NCBI RefSeq assembly: GCF_030286555.1
Contig: NZ_JASVWF010000007.1
Coordinates: 124,001-188,000 of the forward strand
Length of the DNA: 64,000 nucleotides
Reading direction: 5' to 3'
Source of the DNA: Actinomycetospora termitidis
GTDB lineage: Bacteria; Actinomycetota; Actinomycetes; Mycobacteriales; Pseudonocardiaceae
Shown piece by piece: positions 38,909-46,588 of the stretch (position 1 is its first letter; every line of letters begins with the position of its first letter). A program made the translations under genes and the position numbers. The notes under the pieces were generated by a model that saw nothing but the letters and a program-made list of their open reading frames with translations, searched no databases and was not told the origin of the DNA.

Positions 38909-40851
38909 CGCTCGCTCCGCCCGTTCGCGTTCGCCCCGACGGCTTGGTCCCGCCCGGACGGTGGCCGGGCGTCGCCCGTGGTGCGCCCTGCCTGCGCCGT
39001 GGAGCTGCTGCCACCGCGGATGGCGCCCGTGCGCCCCGCCGCAGCGTCCTGGCCGCTCTGAGCGGACGTCTGGGCGCCGAACCGGCCGCCCTCGCCGAGC
39101 CCCGTCGCCTCCATCCGCTTCTGCGCCTGCTCGACCGCCTTGGCGCCTTCCTCGTCCAGCTCCTCCTCGTTGCGGTCGATCCAGTCCTCCGGCCGGCCCC
39201 GCTCGCGCCACATGCCGCGGCGGGACAGGGCCTTGGCGTTGAAGTCGTCCCGGAACTTGGCTTCGTCGACGATCCACCCGGTACCGAGTGACACGATGAT
39301 CCGCCGGTTCGGGTACGGGTCGGTGTCGCCGCGCGCCCCGGTGGTCGGGCGGTCGCCCTCCTCGGTGCCGAGCTCGGCGTTCGGGTCGGCGGTGGCCGGG
39401 TCGTCGTCGGCCGGGTCGGGCGGGGTGGTTGCCCCGGACACCCACGCGGCGTGGCAGTCGACCACCACGCCGAGGAGACGCTTGATGTCCCGGATCAGCA
39501 GGGTGCGGATGCGGGCGAACGTGCCGGCGTCCTTCTGGTTGAGAATCTCCAGGGCGTAGCCGGACACCTGCCCGGTGTCGGCGACCGCTTCGGCATCGGA
39601 GCGGCGCAGCCCGAAGCTGCCGTACAGGGCCTCCAGCAGCACCTTGCGCTGGTGCTCGATCATCTGCGGGTCGGTGGGCAGCGACAGGGCGGTGGCGTTC
39701 ACCTGGCCGGGGAAGATAGCGGCGTCCAGGACGTCGCGGCGCACCACCTGCTCTTTCCCGGCGCCCTGCCCGCCCGGCACCGCACCCGGCGGCATGACCT
39801 CCCCGGTGAGCACCACCGTGGAGTGGCTGTTGGCACGGGCGATCAGGAAACTGAGCTGCTCGACGGCGTTGTAGCGGTCGGCGTGCCGCATCACCTGCTC
39901 GGTGATCAGGCTCGAGCCGCGGGTGTCGCGCAGGTCGCGGTGCTCCACTCGGATCACCCACCACGGCAGCACCGGGGAGCCCCACTCGATCACCTCGGCG
40001 GGGCGCTCGGCGATCTCGTCGCCCTTGTCAATGATGTACACCCGCTCCACGCAGCGCCGCTCCCGCGGGCCGTCGGTGTCCGGGTCGCCGGCCGCGCCCT
40101 CCGGGGCGTCGGAGAGCACCCACTCGCGGCGGATGGTGCACTGCTCCGGCTCCCCGTTCCCGACCCCTCCCGGCACGACCCGCCAGTCCATCTGATCCAC
40201 CAGGACCCGCTCGAGGCGGTCGGGGTGGTCGTCGACGAACCGCATCTCGACCTGCTCGGAGTTCCACAGCTCCAGCCACGCGTGCTGCTCGACGTTGTCC
40301 CAACGGACCAGCACGGGCACGTCCCCGGCCTTCCCTGCTTCGCGGAGCAGGGTGGCGATGGTGAGCTGGTCGTCGTCGTCGTCCCCACCGGACAAGGCGG
40401 GGGACGCGGCCAGGCAGGAGTCGATGATGGTCTGGACGGGGTCGGTGCGGCGGTCGTCGCGGTCTGAGTCGCCGCTCGGTCGCTTCCCGTCGGCGCTCGA
40501 CTCGACGGTGAACCCGTCGGCGAGACGGTCGGCGATGAAGTCGACGCACTCGGCGAGCTGCGTGGAGTAGGCGTGGCGACGCAGGTGCTCGGGCAGGTGG
40601 AACAGGTCAAGTGCGGCGCGGGCGATGCCCTTCTCGCCGGGCGAGCGGATGTCCCCGCCCTGCTTGCGGACCTCGGCCATGCACAGCGCGTTGTCCAGGT
40701 CGTACTGCTCGCCGGCGTAGTAGAGCCGGCGGCCTTTGATGCCGTCGCGGCGCTGGTTCTCGAGGTCGGCGAGGTAGTCCTCGCGGGTGGCCCAGCGCTG
40801 GTTCTGGTCGGCGACGGCGGCACCGGTGGTGGGCTGCACGGCGGTGGTCAC
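38905..40851 (-). CDS. Portal protein (SPP1 gp6-like)
   Basis: A 648-residue protein from GTG 40851. It has portal-like features: RRLYYAGEQYDLDN, FIADRLADGFTVE, VMRHADRYNAVEQLSFLIA, a long helix-rich crown with RTLLIRDIKRLLG, and an acidic/Gln-rich C-terminal tail. It forms the dodecameric channel at one capsid vertex and docks the terminase. Gene order (terminase, portal, MuF) supports this. Confidence 0.88.
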   Translation of the reverse strand: MTTAVQPTTGAAVADQNQRWATREDYLADLENQRRDGIKGRRLYYAGEQYDLDNALCMAEVRKQGGDIRSPGEKGIARAALDLFHLPEHLRRHAYSTQLAECVDFIADRLADGFTVESSADGKRPSGDSDRDDRRTDPVQTIIDSCLAASPALSGGDDDDDQLTIATLLREAGKAGDVPVLVRWDNVEQHAWLELWNSEQVEMRFVDDHPDRLERVLVDQMDWRVVPGGVGNGEPEQCTIRREWVLSDAPEGAAGDPDTDGPRERRCVERVYIIDKGDEIAERPAEVIEWGSPVLPWWVIRVEHRDLRDTRGSSLITEQVMRHADRYNAVEQLSFLIARANSHSTVVLTGEVMPPGAVPGGQGAGKEQVVRRDVLDAAIFPGQVNATALSLPTDPQMIEHQRKVLLEALYGSFGLRRSDAEAVADTGQVSGYALEILNQKDAGTFARIRTLLIRDIKRLLGVVVDCHAAWVSGATTPPDPADDDPATADPNAELGTEEGDRPTTGARGDTDPYPNRRIIVSLGTGWIVDEAKFRDDFNAKALSRRGMWRERGRPEDWIDRNEEELDEEGAKAVEQAQKRMEATGLGEGGRFGAQTSAQSGQDAAAGRTGAIRGGSSSTAQAGRTTGDARPPSGRDQAVGANANGRSER

Positions 40852-41189
40852 GAGGCGGCTCCATACAGGGCGAGGTGGGCGGCGTAGGCGTCGACAGCGG
40901 CCCTGGCCGCGACCTGCCAGGGGGCGCGCATCGCGGCGGACGCGTCCTCCCACGGCGGGGGGACGGCGTTGAGGTCGCGGAGCAGGTGGCTGCGTGACAG
41001 GCGTCCTCGGGACACCTCGTAGGCGGCTGCGGCGGCGGACTTCAGCGCGGCATCGTCGAACGTCACCGGCGCACCCCCCGCCCGTGCTTCGAGGTGCCCG
41101 TCGGCCCTGCCCCGGCGGTACGCGGGGCCACGGCTCTTCGCGTCGACCGCCACCGAGCAGACGAGGCGACGCAGCAGCAGCCGAATCAC
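40848..41189 (-). CDS. Hypothetical protein upstream of portal
   Basis: A 113-residue protein from GTG 41189 (GTGA). Very basic N-terminus (IRLLLRRLVCSVAVDAKSR) followed by Ala-rich helices (DDAALKSAAAAAYEVSRG, APWQVAARAAVDAYAAHLAL). Not recognised. Confidence 0.5.
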   Translation of the reverse strand: MIRLLLRRLVCSVAVDAKSRGPAYRRGRADGHLEARAGGAPVTFDDAALKSAAAAAYEVSRGRLSRSHLLRDLNAVPPPWEDASAAMRAPWQVAARAAVDAYAAHLALYGAAS

Positions 41190-41296
41190 TGGCCCTCCGT
41201 CCCGGCCGACGGCTCAAAGAGGTCGGCCAGTACGACCTGCGTCTGCGGGGTCACGTCCACGTCTCGCTCGGCCTCGTTGGGCTCCGGGGCGGTCAC
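41186..41296 (-). CDS. 36-aa peptide gene
   Basis: Acidic peptide starting VTAPEPNEAERDVDV from GTG 41296, overlapping the previous stop, and ending in the start of the next gene (GTGA at both ends). It is supported only by this precise coupling and codon use. Function unknown. Confidence 0.45.
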   Translation of the reverse strand: MTAPEPNEAERDVDVTPQTQVVLADLFEPSAGTEGQ

Positions 41297-41607
41297 GAGT
41301 GACCACCGCCGACGCGGTCGTACGTGCGCTCGAAGATGTCGGGCTTACACGGGTACTGCTCGCCCTTGACGCCCGTGATGATCCAGTCGCCGGGGCAGAC
41401 GATGTGACCACCTTCGAGCGTGTCGATCCAGCCGTGGTCGTACATCTGCCTAAAGCAGTGGCCGCAGACCTCGTTCCCCGACACGTCGGGGTGGCGGTAA
41501 TACCTGACCACCTCGCCCTCGGTCTCCGCTCCGCCGTCGTCCGGATGATCGCCATTGCGCATCCACTTCGCGGCCTCGATCTCGACAGGCTTCTTCCGGA
41601 ACTTCAT
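41293..41607 (-). CDS. Phage-type conserved protein, PGDWII motif
   Basis: A 104-residue protein from ATG 41607. It begins KFRKKPVEIEAAKW and ends HIVCPGDWIITGVKGEQYP, CKPDIFERTYD. This combination is common in small conserved proteins of many actinophages and other phages. C-x2-C-like EVCGHCF adds a possible metal site. Biochemical role unknown. Confidence 0.7.
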   Translation of the reverse strand: MKFRKKPVEIEAAKWMRNGDHPDDGGAETEGEVVRYYRHPDVSGNEVCGHCFRQMYDHGWIDTLEGGHIVCPGDWIITGVKGEQYPCKPDIFERTYDRVGGGHS

Positions 41608-41894
41608 TGCTGGTCCTCTCGTCGTGGGGCGGGGATCATGGCCGCGAGGTTCAGCGGCGTCGTCGGGGGCGTGTCGTCGTGCACCCGCGCTGGGCGACGT
41701 TGCGGCATCGGCCCGGCGATCCGCTGCGCTTCCCGGGCGCTGGCACCGCCCGCGATCGCCGCGAGGCGTGCGCGCTTCCAGCCCAGCAGCTCCTCCTGGT
41801 GCTGCTGCTCGGCGACGAGCGCCTGCTGGCGGGCGTGTCGTTCCTGACGAGCGGCGGCACGCTCGGAGCGACGTCGACGCGAGTGCCGGCCCAT
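41604..41894 (-). CDS. Basic hypothetical protein
   Basis: A 96-residue protein from ATG 41894 (TGATG). Arg/Gln-rich helix (HSRRRRSERAAARQERHAR, ALVAEQQHQEELLGWKRAR) suggests DNA or RNA contact or a coiled coil. No family recognised. Confidence 0.5.
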   Translation of the reverse strand: MGRHSRRRRSERAAARQERHARQQALVAEQQHQEELLGWKRARLAAIAGGASAREAQRIAGPMPQRRPARVHDDTPPTTPLNLAAMIPAPRREDQQ

Positions 41895-42085
41895 CAGTGC
41901 TCGCCCTCCGGGGTGACGAAGCCGCGGTAGCTGTAGGCAACGCCGTCCTCGTCGAGCACGTACTCCACGGAGCGCGCGTCGGCGTCCAAGCACGCGACGA
42001 CGGTCGGGAGACGGCCGGACGGGTCGAGCTCCACGTCGACCGAGCCCTCGTCGTGCGGGCCGCCGTGCAGCGGGACCGTCGGCAT
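41894..42085 (-). CDS. 63-aa hypothetical protein
   Basis: From ATG 42085 overlapping the TerL nuclease stop (TGATG). A GTG one codon upstream is also possible. Beta-rich (SVDVELDPSGRLPTVVACL, VEYVLDEDGVAYSYRGFV). Not recognised. Confidence 0.5.
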   Translation of the reverse strand: MPTVPLHGGPHDEGSVDVELDPSGRLPTVVACLDADARSVEYVLDEDGVAYSYRGFVTPEGEH

Positions 42086-43050
42086 CACTCACGCCCCTGC
42101 TGCAGCCCGGTGGCGATCTCCCCGACCTGGCCGAGCATCAGTCGCATCCCCCACCAGCAGTGCCAGAACGCCATCACGCAGTCGTCGTGCTCTCCGGAGC
42201 CCTGCAGCTTCCCGTCCTCCCAGCCGAACGCCTCGAACTCGGCAAGGAGGGTCTCGACGTCGTCGAAGCCACGGCCGTCGCGGCGGTACGGGAACGACCA
42301 CCTGCGGTTCGTGAAGTCGACGATCATCCCCGGGACACCGGACTGCAGGTCGCGTTTCTGCCCGGCCGCGTGGTGCGACATGACCGGGACCGTGGTGCCC
42401 TCCTGCAGCGACTGCCGGTACACGATCTGCATGGCGTCGCCCTCGATCACATCCAAGTCAGTGGAGTAGCGGTGGTGGTGCTGCTCGACGAGCGCGACCT
42501 GCTGCGGGTACGACATCCGCTGGTGGCGTTCGATGTCGATGACCCGGTGCGGCTGGCGGCCCATCCGGTCCCCGACCGCGGTCACCTTCACCAGGTAGTC
42601 GCCGCCGACCTTCTCCGACCACGCCATGTCCCACCCGGACACGACCACGAACCGGTCCCCGTCGTACTCGGGCTTGCGGTAGTGCGGCAGGCACTCCAGG
42701 CCCACCTCGAGCATCGGGGCCATGAGTTCGCGGGGGAACAGCGACGACTCCGACGAGCGGGGCGACGTCTGAATCTCGCGGTCGAACAGCAGCGGCCCGA
42801 TCTCGCCGCGCTTCGCGTTCAGGCAGCGGGTGTTCTCCGGGCAGGTGGCGCACGGCAGCTCGCGACGCACCTGCGGCTGCAAGGCGGGAGGGGCGGCCTC
42901 CACGGTGTCGATGCACGTCTGCAGAGCGATCGCCGGCCAGCGGGCCGACCACAGGCTGTGCCGCACGTTGACGGGCTCGGAGGGCGCGCGGGTGTCGGCC
43001 TGCGGGTCGTCGGCGGGCCCGACGACGGTGCGGCCGAGCACGGCGGTCAC
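42085..43050 (-). CDS. Terminase large subunit, nuclease half
   Basis: A 321-residue protein from GTG 43050. It shows the RNase H-like nuclease layout of TerL: first acidic residue in RFVVVSGWDMAWSEKVGGDY, ending with VDFTNRRWSFPY and ...DCVMAFWHCWW, where the last Asp is catalytic. It also holds a Cys cluster (CATCPENTRCLN). The ATPase half is the separate gene at 43226. Together they should cut and package the genome. The split by a 60-aa gene is unusual. Confidence 0.82.
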   Translation of the reverse strand: MTAVLGRTVVGPADDPQADTRAPSEPVNVRHSLWSARWPAIALQTCIDTVEAAPPALQPQVRRELPCATCPENTRCLNAKRGEIGPLLFDREIQTSPRSSESSLFPRELMAPMLEVGLECLPHYRKPEYDGDRFVVVSGWDMAWSEKVGGDYLVKVTAVGDRMGRQPHRVIDIERHQRMSYPQQVALVEQHHHRYSTDLDVIEGDAMQIVYRQSLQEGTTVPVMSHHAAGQKRDLQSGVPGMIVDFTNRRWSFPYRRDGRGFDDVETLLAEFEAFGWEDGKLQGSGEHDDCVMAFWHCWWGMRLMLGQVGEIATGLQQGRE

Positions 43051-43229
43051 GTGAGCGCTCCGAGGTGCGTGGAGCGGGCGACGACCTCGCCTTGGTGCGC
43101 GATGAGGAACGGCATCAGCTCGTCGGGTCGGGTCGTGCAGGGGAACGGTGTGTACTCCCACAGCACGTGGTCGGCTTCGGCGTCGGTGAGGCCGGGGACC
43201 ACGCTGTGCACCAGCTCGATGAACGTCAT
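43047..43229 (-). CDS. 60-aa protein between the two terminase halves
   Basis: From ATG 43229, overlapping both terminase genes by four bases. Helical, with LVHSVVPGLTDAEADHVLW and ELMPFLIAHQGEVVARS. It may be a spacer, a linker subunit of a three-part terminase, or an unrelated insertion. No homing-endonuclease or intein motif. Confidence 0.6.
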   Translation of the reverse strand: MTFIELVHSVVPGLTDAEADHVLWEYTPFPCTTRPDELMPFLIAHQGEVVARSTHLGALT

Positions 43230-43996
43230 GCGATCTCGACCGCCCAGGTGCCGCCGACGCGCTCGGCGGGCGCGCACTCCGCGGAGTACCGACGGAAGTG
43301 GTAGCGCGAGTTGTCCCGCATGGACATCAGCAGGTCGGACGCGTGGAACGGCGTGCCGACGAGGTGGATCACGGTGGCCGGCATCGTGACCATGGCCGTG
43401 GTGCCCCACATCCGCGCGGGCCGGGTGGTGCCCGGGTGGGCCATGTTGGCGACCGTGCCGAACCACCAGCGGGCCGTCTTGCGGCGCTGGTGCTCGGTGG
43501 CGGTGCCCTCGTCATCGAGCACGTCATCACCGATGATCACGTCGGGGTGCGCGGATCGGACCCGCTTCCCGGCGCCGGCCACGGTGATCCGGGCGCCGTT
43601 CGCCAGGACGAGGTCGTCAGCCCGGTCGACTTCGGCGCCGTCGACGAGCTCGGGGGCCACGGCTTCGATGGCGGTGCGCACGCGCGCGAGCAAGCCCTTG
43701 GCCTGATCAAGGGTCTGCGAGAAGCCGTAGGTCCACAGGCCGGGCGTGTAGACGGACCGCCAGGTGGTGGCGTTCTCGAAGAACGTGGCCGTCTTGGCGT
43801 GCTCCCGCGGCGCGACGACGGCGAGGCGGCGCTCGGTCTGGGCAAGATCGCACCACTCGTAGTGGAACGGGGCCATCGTGTAGCCCAGCTTGTGCTCGGC
43901 GAACGTGGCGAGGTCGGCGGCGCAGGCCAGCTCGAGGAGCTCGTCGGTGTCGACGTCGCCGAGCAGGCCGAGGTCCAGATCGGGGGTGAGGGTCAC
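43226..43996 (-). CDS. Terminase large subunit, ATPase half
   Basis: A 256-residue protein from GTG 43996. Walker A-like VVAPREHAKTATFF (the P-R-x-H-x-K-T form found in actinophage terminases), adenine-binding APFHYEWCDL, Walker B VIIGDDVLDDE and the coupling TTAMVTMPATVIHLVGTPFH. The motor would dock at the portal and drive packaging with the nuclease protein. It ends where full-length TerL would continue, confirming a genuine split. Confidence 0.85.
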   Translation of the reverse strand: MTLTPDLDLGLLGDVDTDELLELACAADLATFAEHKLGYTMAPFHYEWCDLAQTERRLAVVAPREHAKTATFFENATTWRSVYTPGLWTYGFSQTLDQAKGLLARVRTAIEAVAPELVDGAEVDRADDLVLANGARITVAGAGKRVRSAHPDVIIGDDVLDDEGTATEHQRRKTARWWFGTVANMAHPGTTRPARMWGTTAMVTMPATVIHLVGTPFHASDLLMSMRDNSRYHFRRYSAECAPAERVGGTWAVEIA

Positions 43997-44088
43997 CAGG
44001 GCCACCACCCGAGGCCGGCGAGGACCGCGCAGGCGAGGATGAGGCAGCAAGCGCCGCGGAGCAGGACGTCGCGGGGGGCGGGGGTCAT
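43993..44088 (-). CDS. 31-aa single-helix membrane peptide
   Basis: ATG 44088, stop overlapping the TerL ATPase start (GTGA). Short basic N-terminus then GACCLILACAVLAGLGWW. Overlap at both ends supports translation. Function unknown. Confidence 0.45.
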   Translation of the reverse strand: MTPAPRDVLLRGACCLILACAVLAGLGWWPW

Positions 44089-44171
44089 CGGGCGATCACC
44101 GGGAACCGCCAGGTAGCCCAGGCCATGAGCACAAGCCACGACAGGTCGAACACGGCAGCGGCGGCGGTCAC
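44085..44171 (-). CDS. 28-aa single-helix membrane peptide
   Basis: GTG 44171, stop overlapping the next start (ATGA). Contains VFDLSWLVLMAWATW. The two adjacent tiny membrane peptides are likely a pair. Confidence 0.4.
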   Translation of the reverse strand: MTAAAAVFDLSWLVLMAWATWRFPVIAR

Positions 44172-44446
44172 GCGGTGGTCCCGTTGGTGCGGCCGTCGAA
44201 GGCGTGGTGGACGACGACAGCCCCGATGTGCGCGCCCTCGCGGTGCACCTGCACCGAGGGGCGGCAGGGGCACTGCACGAGCCGCGGGCGGCCGCCGGTG
44301 TCGATCGCGAACCAGCGGTGCGGGCTGGTGTAGCCCTCGCCGTGCTCGCCGAGGTAGCCGCCCGGCACGTCATGAAGCACCGAATCCCACAGCGGCACCA
44401 CGTCGGCGACCTTGGTGGCGTCGGACAGCTCGATGACCTCACCCAC
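44168..44446 (-). CDS. Hypothetical protein upstream of terminase
   Basis: A 92-residue protein from GTG 44446, overlapping the preceding gene by 8 bases. Mixed beta/alpha (VADVVPLWDSVLHDVPGG, HIGAVVVHHAFDGRT) with a CPC motif. Not recognised. Confidence 0.5.
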   Translation of the reverse strand: MGEVIELSDATKVADVVPLWDSVLHDVPGGYLGEHGEGYTSPHRWFAIDTGGRPRLVQCPCRPSVQVHREGAHIGAVVVHHAFDGRTNGTTA

Positions 44447-44783
44447 GGGCCGGCTCCCTGATGGTGGTGCCGCAGGCGGCGCAGCGTTCGGTGACGCCCC
44501 ACAGCTCGCGGCGGTGGATGGGGTGCAGGCAGGCGCCGGTGAGCATGCGGGTGGTGACGTTGCGGGCCGCGCCGAGCGTCGGGCCGCCCCCCGAGGGGAC
44601 GGGGGCGGCCCGACGTGCCGCCTGCTCGGCGGCGTCCCCGTCAAGGGCGTCCTCGAACAGCAGCTTTCCGAGCCCGGAGATGGTGACGCCGCGGCGGCCG
44701 GCGAGTTCGGCGACGGCGGCTTTCATGCCGTCGGGCAGCGAGATGTTGACGAACTCGCGGCCGTCTTTCGACGCCACCCGCAC
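44439..44783 (-). CDS. Ribbon-helix-helix regulator with C-terminal zinc motif
   Basis: A 114-residue protein from GTG 44783 (a second GTG two codons on is possible). The N-terminus is a ribbon-helix-helix domain (REFVNISLPDGMKAAVAEL, ISGLGKLLFEDAL). The C-terminus holds CLHPIHRRELWGVTERCAAC, which could bind zinc. It is the first gene after a palindromic operator-like site (44797-44814), so it may be autoregulated and control the terminase-head operon. Confidence 0.65.
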   Translation of the reverse strand: MRVASKDGREFVNISLPDGMKAAVAELAGRRGVTISGLGKLLFEDALDGDAAEQAARRAAPVPSGGGPTLGAARNVTTRMLTGACLHPIHRRELWGVTERCAACGTTIREPARG

Positions 44784-44796
44784 CCCCTAGATGATG

Positions 44797-44814
44797 ACTC
44801 GCTGCGTCGCCAGT
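44797..44814. promoter_or_regulatory. Operator-like palindrome, variant 1
   Basis: ACTCGCTGCGTCGCCAGT. Its right half GTCGCCAGT plus following AGTC is identical to the perfect palindrome at 61859-61876; the left half differs at three positions. It lies 13 bases upstream of the start of the leftward gene at 44783. Confidence 0.6.
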
Positions 44815-44867
44815 AGTCGGCGAGAGGCTAGCAGGAGACGTCACACGGGGCGATCAGGCGCGGGCAC

Positions 44868-45002
44868 CTAAAGCCGCGAGTCGCGGTCGACCTTCCGCAA
44901 TGTCCGCTCGGCTTTGACCTGGACCGCGCCCGCGTAGATCAGTAGCAGGATCGATAGGCCGACGCTGCTGATCATCAGCCACGAGAAGAGCACGACGCTC
45001 AT
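44868..45002 (-). CDS. 44-aa membrane protein
   Basis: ATG 45002 overlaps the preceding stop (TAATG). One hydrophobic helix (FSWLMISSVGLSILLLIYAG), then a basic tail (QVKAERTLRKVDRDSRL). Reads as a short single-pass protein with cytosolic tail. Function unknown. Confidence 0.5.
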   Translation of the reverse strand: MSVVLFSWLMISSVGLSILLLIYAGAVQVKAERTLRKVDRDSRL

Positions 45003-45094
45003 TACGCCTTCCGTTCCCAGCCTCGCGCGAGCGCGAGCAGCCCGGGGGAGTCCGGACCGAGGGTGCGGTGGGTGTGCCAGAGGCGGCGGATCAC
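45002..45094 (-). CDS. 30-aa basic peptide gene
   Basis: GTG 45094 inside the preceding stop (GTGA), ending in TAATG shared with the next gene. The sequence starts VIRRLWHTHRTLG and is basic. Supported by coupling only. Confidence 0.4.
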   Translation of the reverse strand: MIRRLWHTHRTLGPDSPGLLALARGWERKA

Positions 45095-45360
45095 GGGGTC
45101 ACGTCCAGCTCAGCGGCACGGCGGCGCAGCACCGTCGGCAGCGATTGCATGGACCAGCACTGGTTCTCGACGTCCTCGGCCCAGCTCCGCAGCTCGGCCG
45201 CCACGACCGGGGCGGCGATCGCGCGCACGTAGTCGTCCGTCTCCCGCATCATGCCGCTGAGGTCCGCTAGGTCGCGGTGCACGTCGTCGTAGTGGCGTTC
45301 CAGTGCCGTCACGGCCTTGTCCGGCACGGCCAGCCCCACGCCCTCGGTCGTCTTGCTCAC
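45091..45360 (-). CDS. Hypothetical helical protein
   Basis: An 89-residue acidic helical protein from GTG 45360 (GTGA). Heptad-like helices (ALERHYDDVHRDLADLSGMM, VENQCWSMQSLPTVLRRRA). No family recognised. Confidence 0.55.
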   Translation of the reverse strand: MSKTTEGVGLAVPDKAVTALERHYDDVHRDLADLSGMMRETDDYVRAIAAPVVAAELRSWAEDVENQCWSMQSLPTVLRRRAAELDVTP

Positions 45361-45551
45361 GGCTTCCTCCTGTCAATCTCGGGGGTCCAGCCCACAGGCA
45401 TGCGGGTCACGGCGTAGGCGAGGCAGCGCCGAGCGAACTCGGACAGGTTGCCGCCTGACTCAGCTTCGGCGCGCTCCTCCAACTTCTCGCGGCCGGTGGC
45501 GCCGACCCGTACGTTGATCGGCCGGCGCAGCGGGCCGGGGCGAGGGCTCAC
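45357..45551 (-). CDS. Ribbon-helix-helix DNA-binding protein
   Basis: A 64-residue protein from GTG 45551 (GTGA). Strand INVRVGATG, helix REKLEERAEAESG and helix NLSEFARRCLAYAV match the Arc/MetJ/CopG order. It may control the head operon from a nearby operator. Third member of this family in the prophage. Confidence 0.65.
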   Translation of the reverse strand: MSPRPGPLRRPINVRVGATGREKLEERAEAESGGNLSEFARRCLAYAVTRMPVGWTPEIDRRKP

Positions 45552-45769
45552 GCCAGCTCGCCGTCGACGATCTCGCGAAGGACGAGGATGAACACCTCTG
45601 CGTTGTCGAGGTCGGGGCGCTCGTCGCACAGGTCGAGAGCCCGAGCGTTGGCGACGTCGCGGCCAACGCCCAGCCCTTCGGCGATCGCGAGGAAGTTTTC
45701 GACCTCGAGCAGCGTGGCGCGCTGGCGCTTGCGGGCATCGGCGGTGGCGGTCGTGGAGTCCGTCGTCAT
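45548..45769 (-). CDS. Small helical protein with leaderless-type start
   Basis: A 73-residue protein from ATG 45769, lying only 8 bases after a promoter-like TAGTGT, so its mRNA may be leaderless. Helical and acidic (LLEVENFLAIAEGLGVGR, AEVFILVLREIVDGEL). Not recognised. Confidence 0.6.
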   Translation of the reverse strand: MTTDSTTATADARKRQRATLLEVENFLAIAEGLGVGRDVANARALDLCDERPDLDNAEVFILVLREIVDGELA

Positions 45770-45810
45770 GTGTATGACACTACCGCACGCCTACTCGTTG
45801 TGTCACACAC
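45770..45810 (-). promoter_or_regulatory. Promoter with inverted GTGTxTGACAC operators
   Basis: Read leftward: GTGACA (45801-45806), 18-base spacer, TAGTGT (45777-45782), then ATG 45769. GTGTATGACAC at 45770-45780 and, on the other strand, GTGTGTGACAC within 45798-45810 overlap the -10 and -35 elements respectively, so a dimeric repressor could block both. Confidence 0.5.
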
Positions 45811-45816
45811 TATTGC

Positions 45817-46449
45817 CTACTGGATACGTCCCGAGTCGCCGTCCGAGGCTTCGATCACCTGGTGCTGCTTGCGGCGGGCCAGGATCGGCGCCAGCACCCG
45901 TGCCACCTGCCGCGCTTCCGAGTCGTCCAGGTCCAGCAGCGCCGCCAGCGACCGGCCGGCGCCCGGGGCCACGTCCGGATCGCCCTGCGTCGGCGGGTTC
46001 ACCTCCTCGAGCGGGGCGTGTTTCGCGCCGGACAGGTCGGCGATCCGGTCCACCAACTGCATCGCCCGGTCCGTCGCCCACATGTCGACGCCCTTCTCCC
46101 GCGGCGCCCCGTGCTGGTCGAGGCCCATCGCACCCGGCCACACCTTGGCGAGCAGCCGCTCGTAGCGGGCGAGGGCTTCGCGGCGGTACTCGGCGGCCGA
46201 CTGCATGGGCATGTGCTCGAGCAGGCGCTTGACCGCGACGTAGGCGGCCTTGGCGTCGTAGTAGCCGCAATCGGGGTGTTCGGCGACGTCGGCCCAGGTC
46301 AGGCCCCGCGTCTTGAGGTCGAGGGCGCGTCGGGCGCGGAGCTGGTCGCGGTAGCGGGCGGCGGTGGTGTTGACCTCGCGGACGAGCTCGTCGGACGGGC
46401 CGTGTGGTCCGTCTTCGGATGGTTCGTGCTGCTCGTCGGGGTTTGCCAC
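45817..46449 (-). CDS. Terminase small subunit candidate
   Basis: A 210-residue protein from GTG 46449. An N-terminal HTH segment (LDLKTRGLTWADVAEHP, then YYDAKAAYVAVKRLLE) is followed by a helical oligomerisation region (AEYRREALARYERLLAKVW, DRAMQLVDRIADLSG). This matches small-terminase-like proteins of actinophages, and it is the first gene of the leftward virion operon. It should recognise the packaging site. The terminase large genes are 2 kb away. Confidence 0.68.
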   Translation of the reverse strand: MANPDEQHEPSEDGPHGPSDELVREVNTTAARYRDQLRARRALDLKTRGLTWADVAEHPDCGYYDAKAAYVAVKRLLEHMPMQSAAEYRREALARYERLLAKVWPGAMGLDQHGAPREKGVDMWATDRAMQLVDRIADLSGAKHAPLEEVNPPTQGDPDVAPGAGRSLAALLDLDDSEARQVARVLAPILARRKQHQVIEASDGDSGRIQ

Positions 46450-46487
46450 GGGGGTGATGGTGCCCGACCGTCGGGCGGGTTGCTCTG

Positions 46488-46505
46488 ACTGGCTACGTCG
46501 CCGGT
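46488..46505. promoter_or_regulatory. Operator-like palindrome, variant 2
   Basis: ACTGGCTACGTCGCCGGT differs from the perfect 61859 palindrome at two positions. It sits in the 139-base divergent region between the small terminase (leftward) and the 46589 gene (rightward), one base before a TTGACT hexamer. Confidence 0.65.
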
Positions 46506-46506
46506 A

Positions 46507-46536
46507 TTGACTTGCTGCGCGGGCGTGCGCGAGTGT
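46507..46536 (+). promoter_or_regulatory. Candidate promoter of the rightward operon
   Basis: TTGACT (46507-46512), 18-base spacer and GAGTGT (46531-46536). The -35 is good, the -10 weak, as would suit control by the abutting palindrome. An independent 15-base palindrome (46462-46476, GCCCGAC/GTCGGGC) lies in the leftward leader of the small terminase gene. Confidence 0.4.
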
Positions 46537-46588
46537 GAGCGGGCACGGCAGGCCGGATCGACCGGCCGCCACTCGCTGGAGGTTTCTG

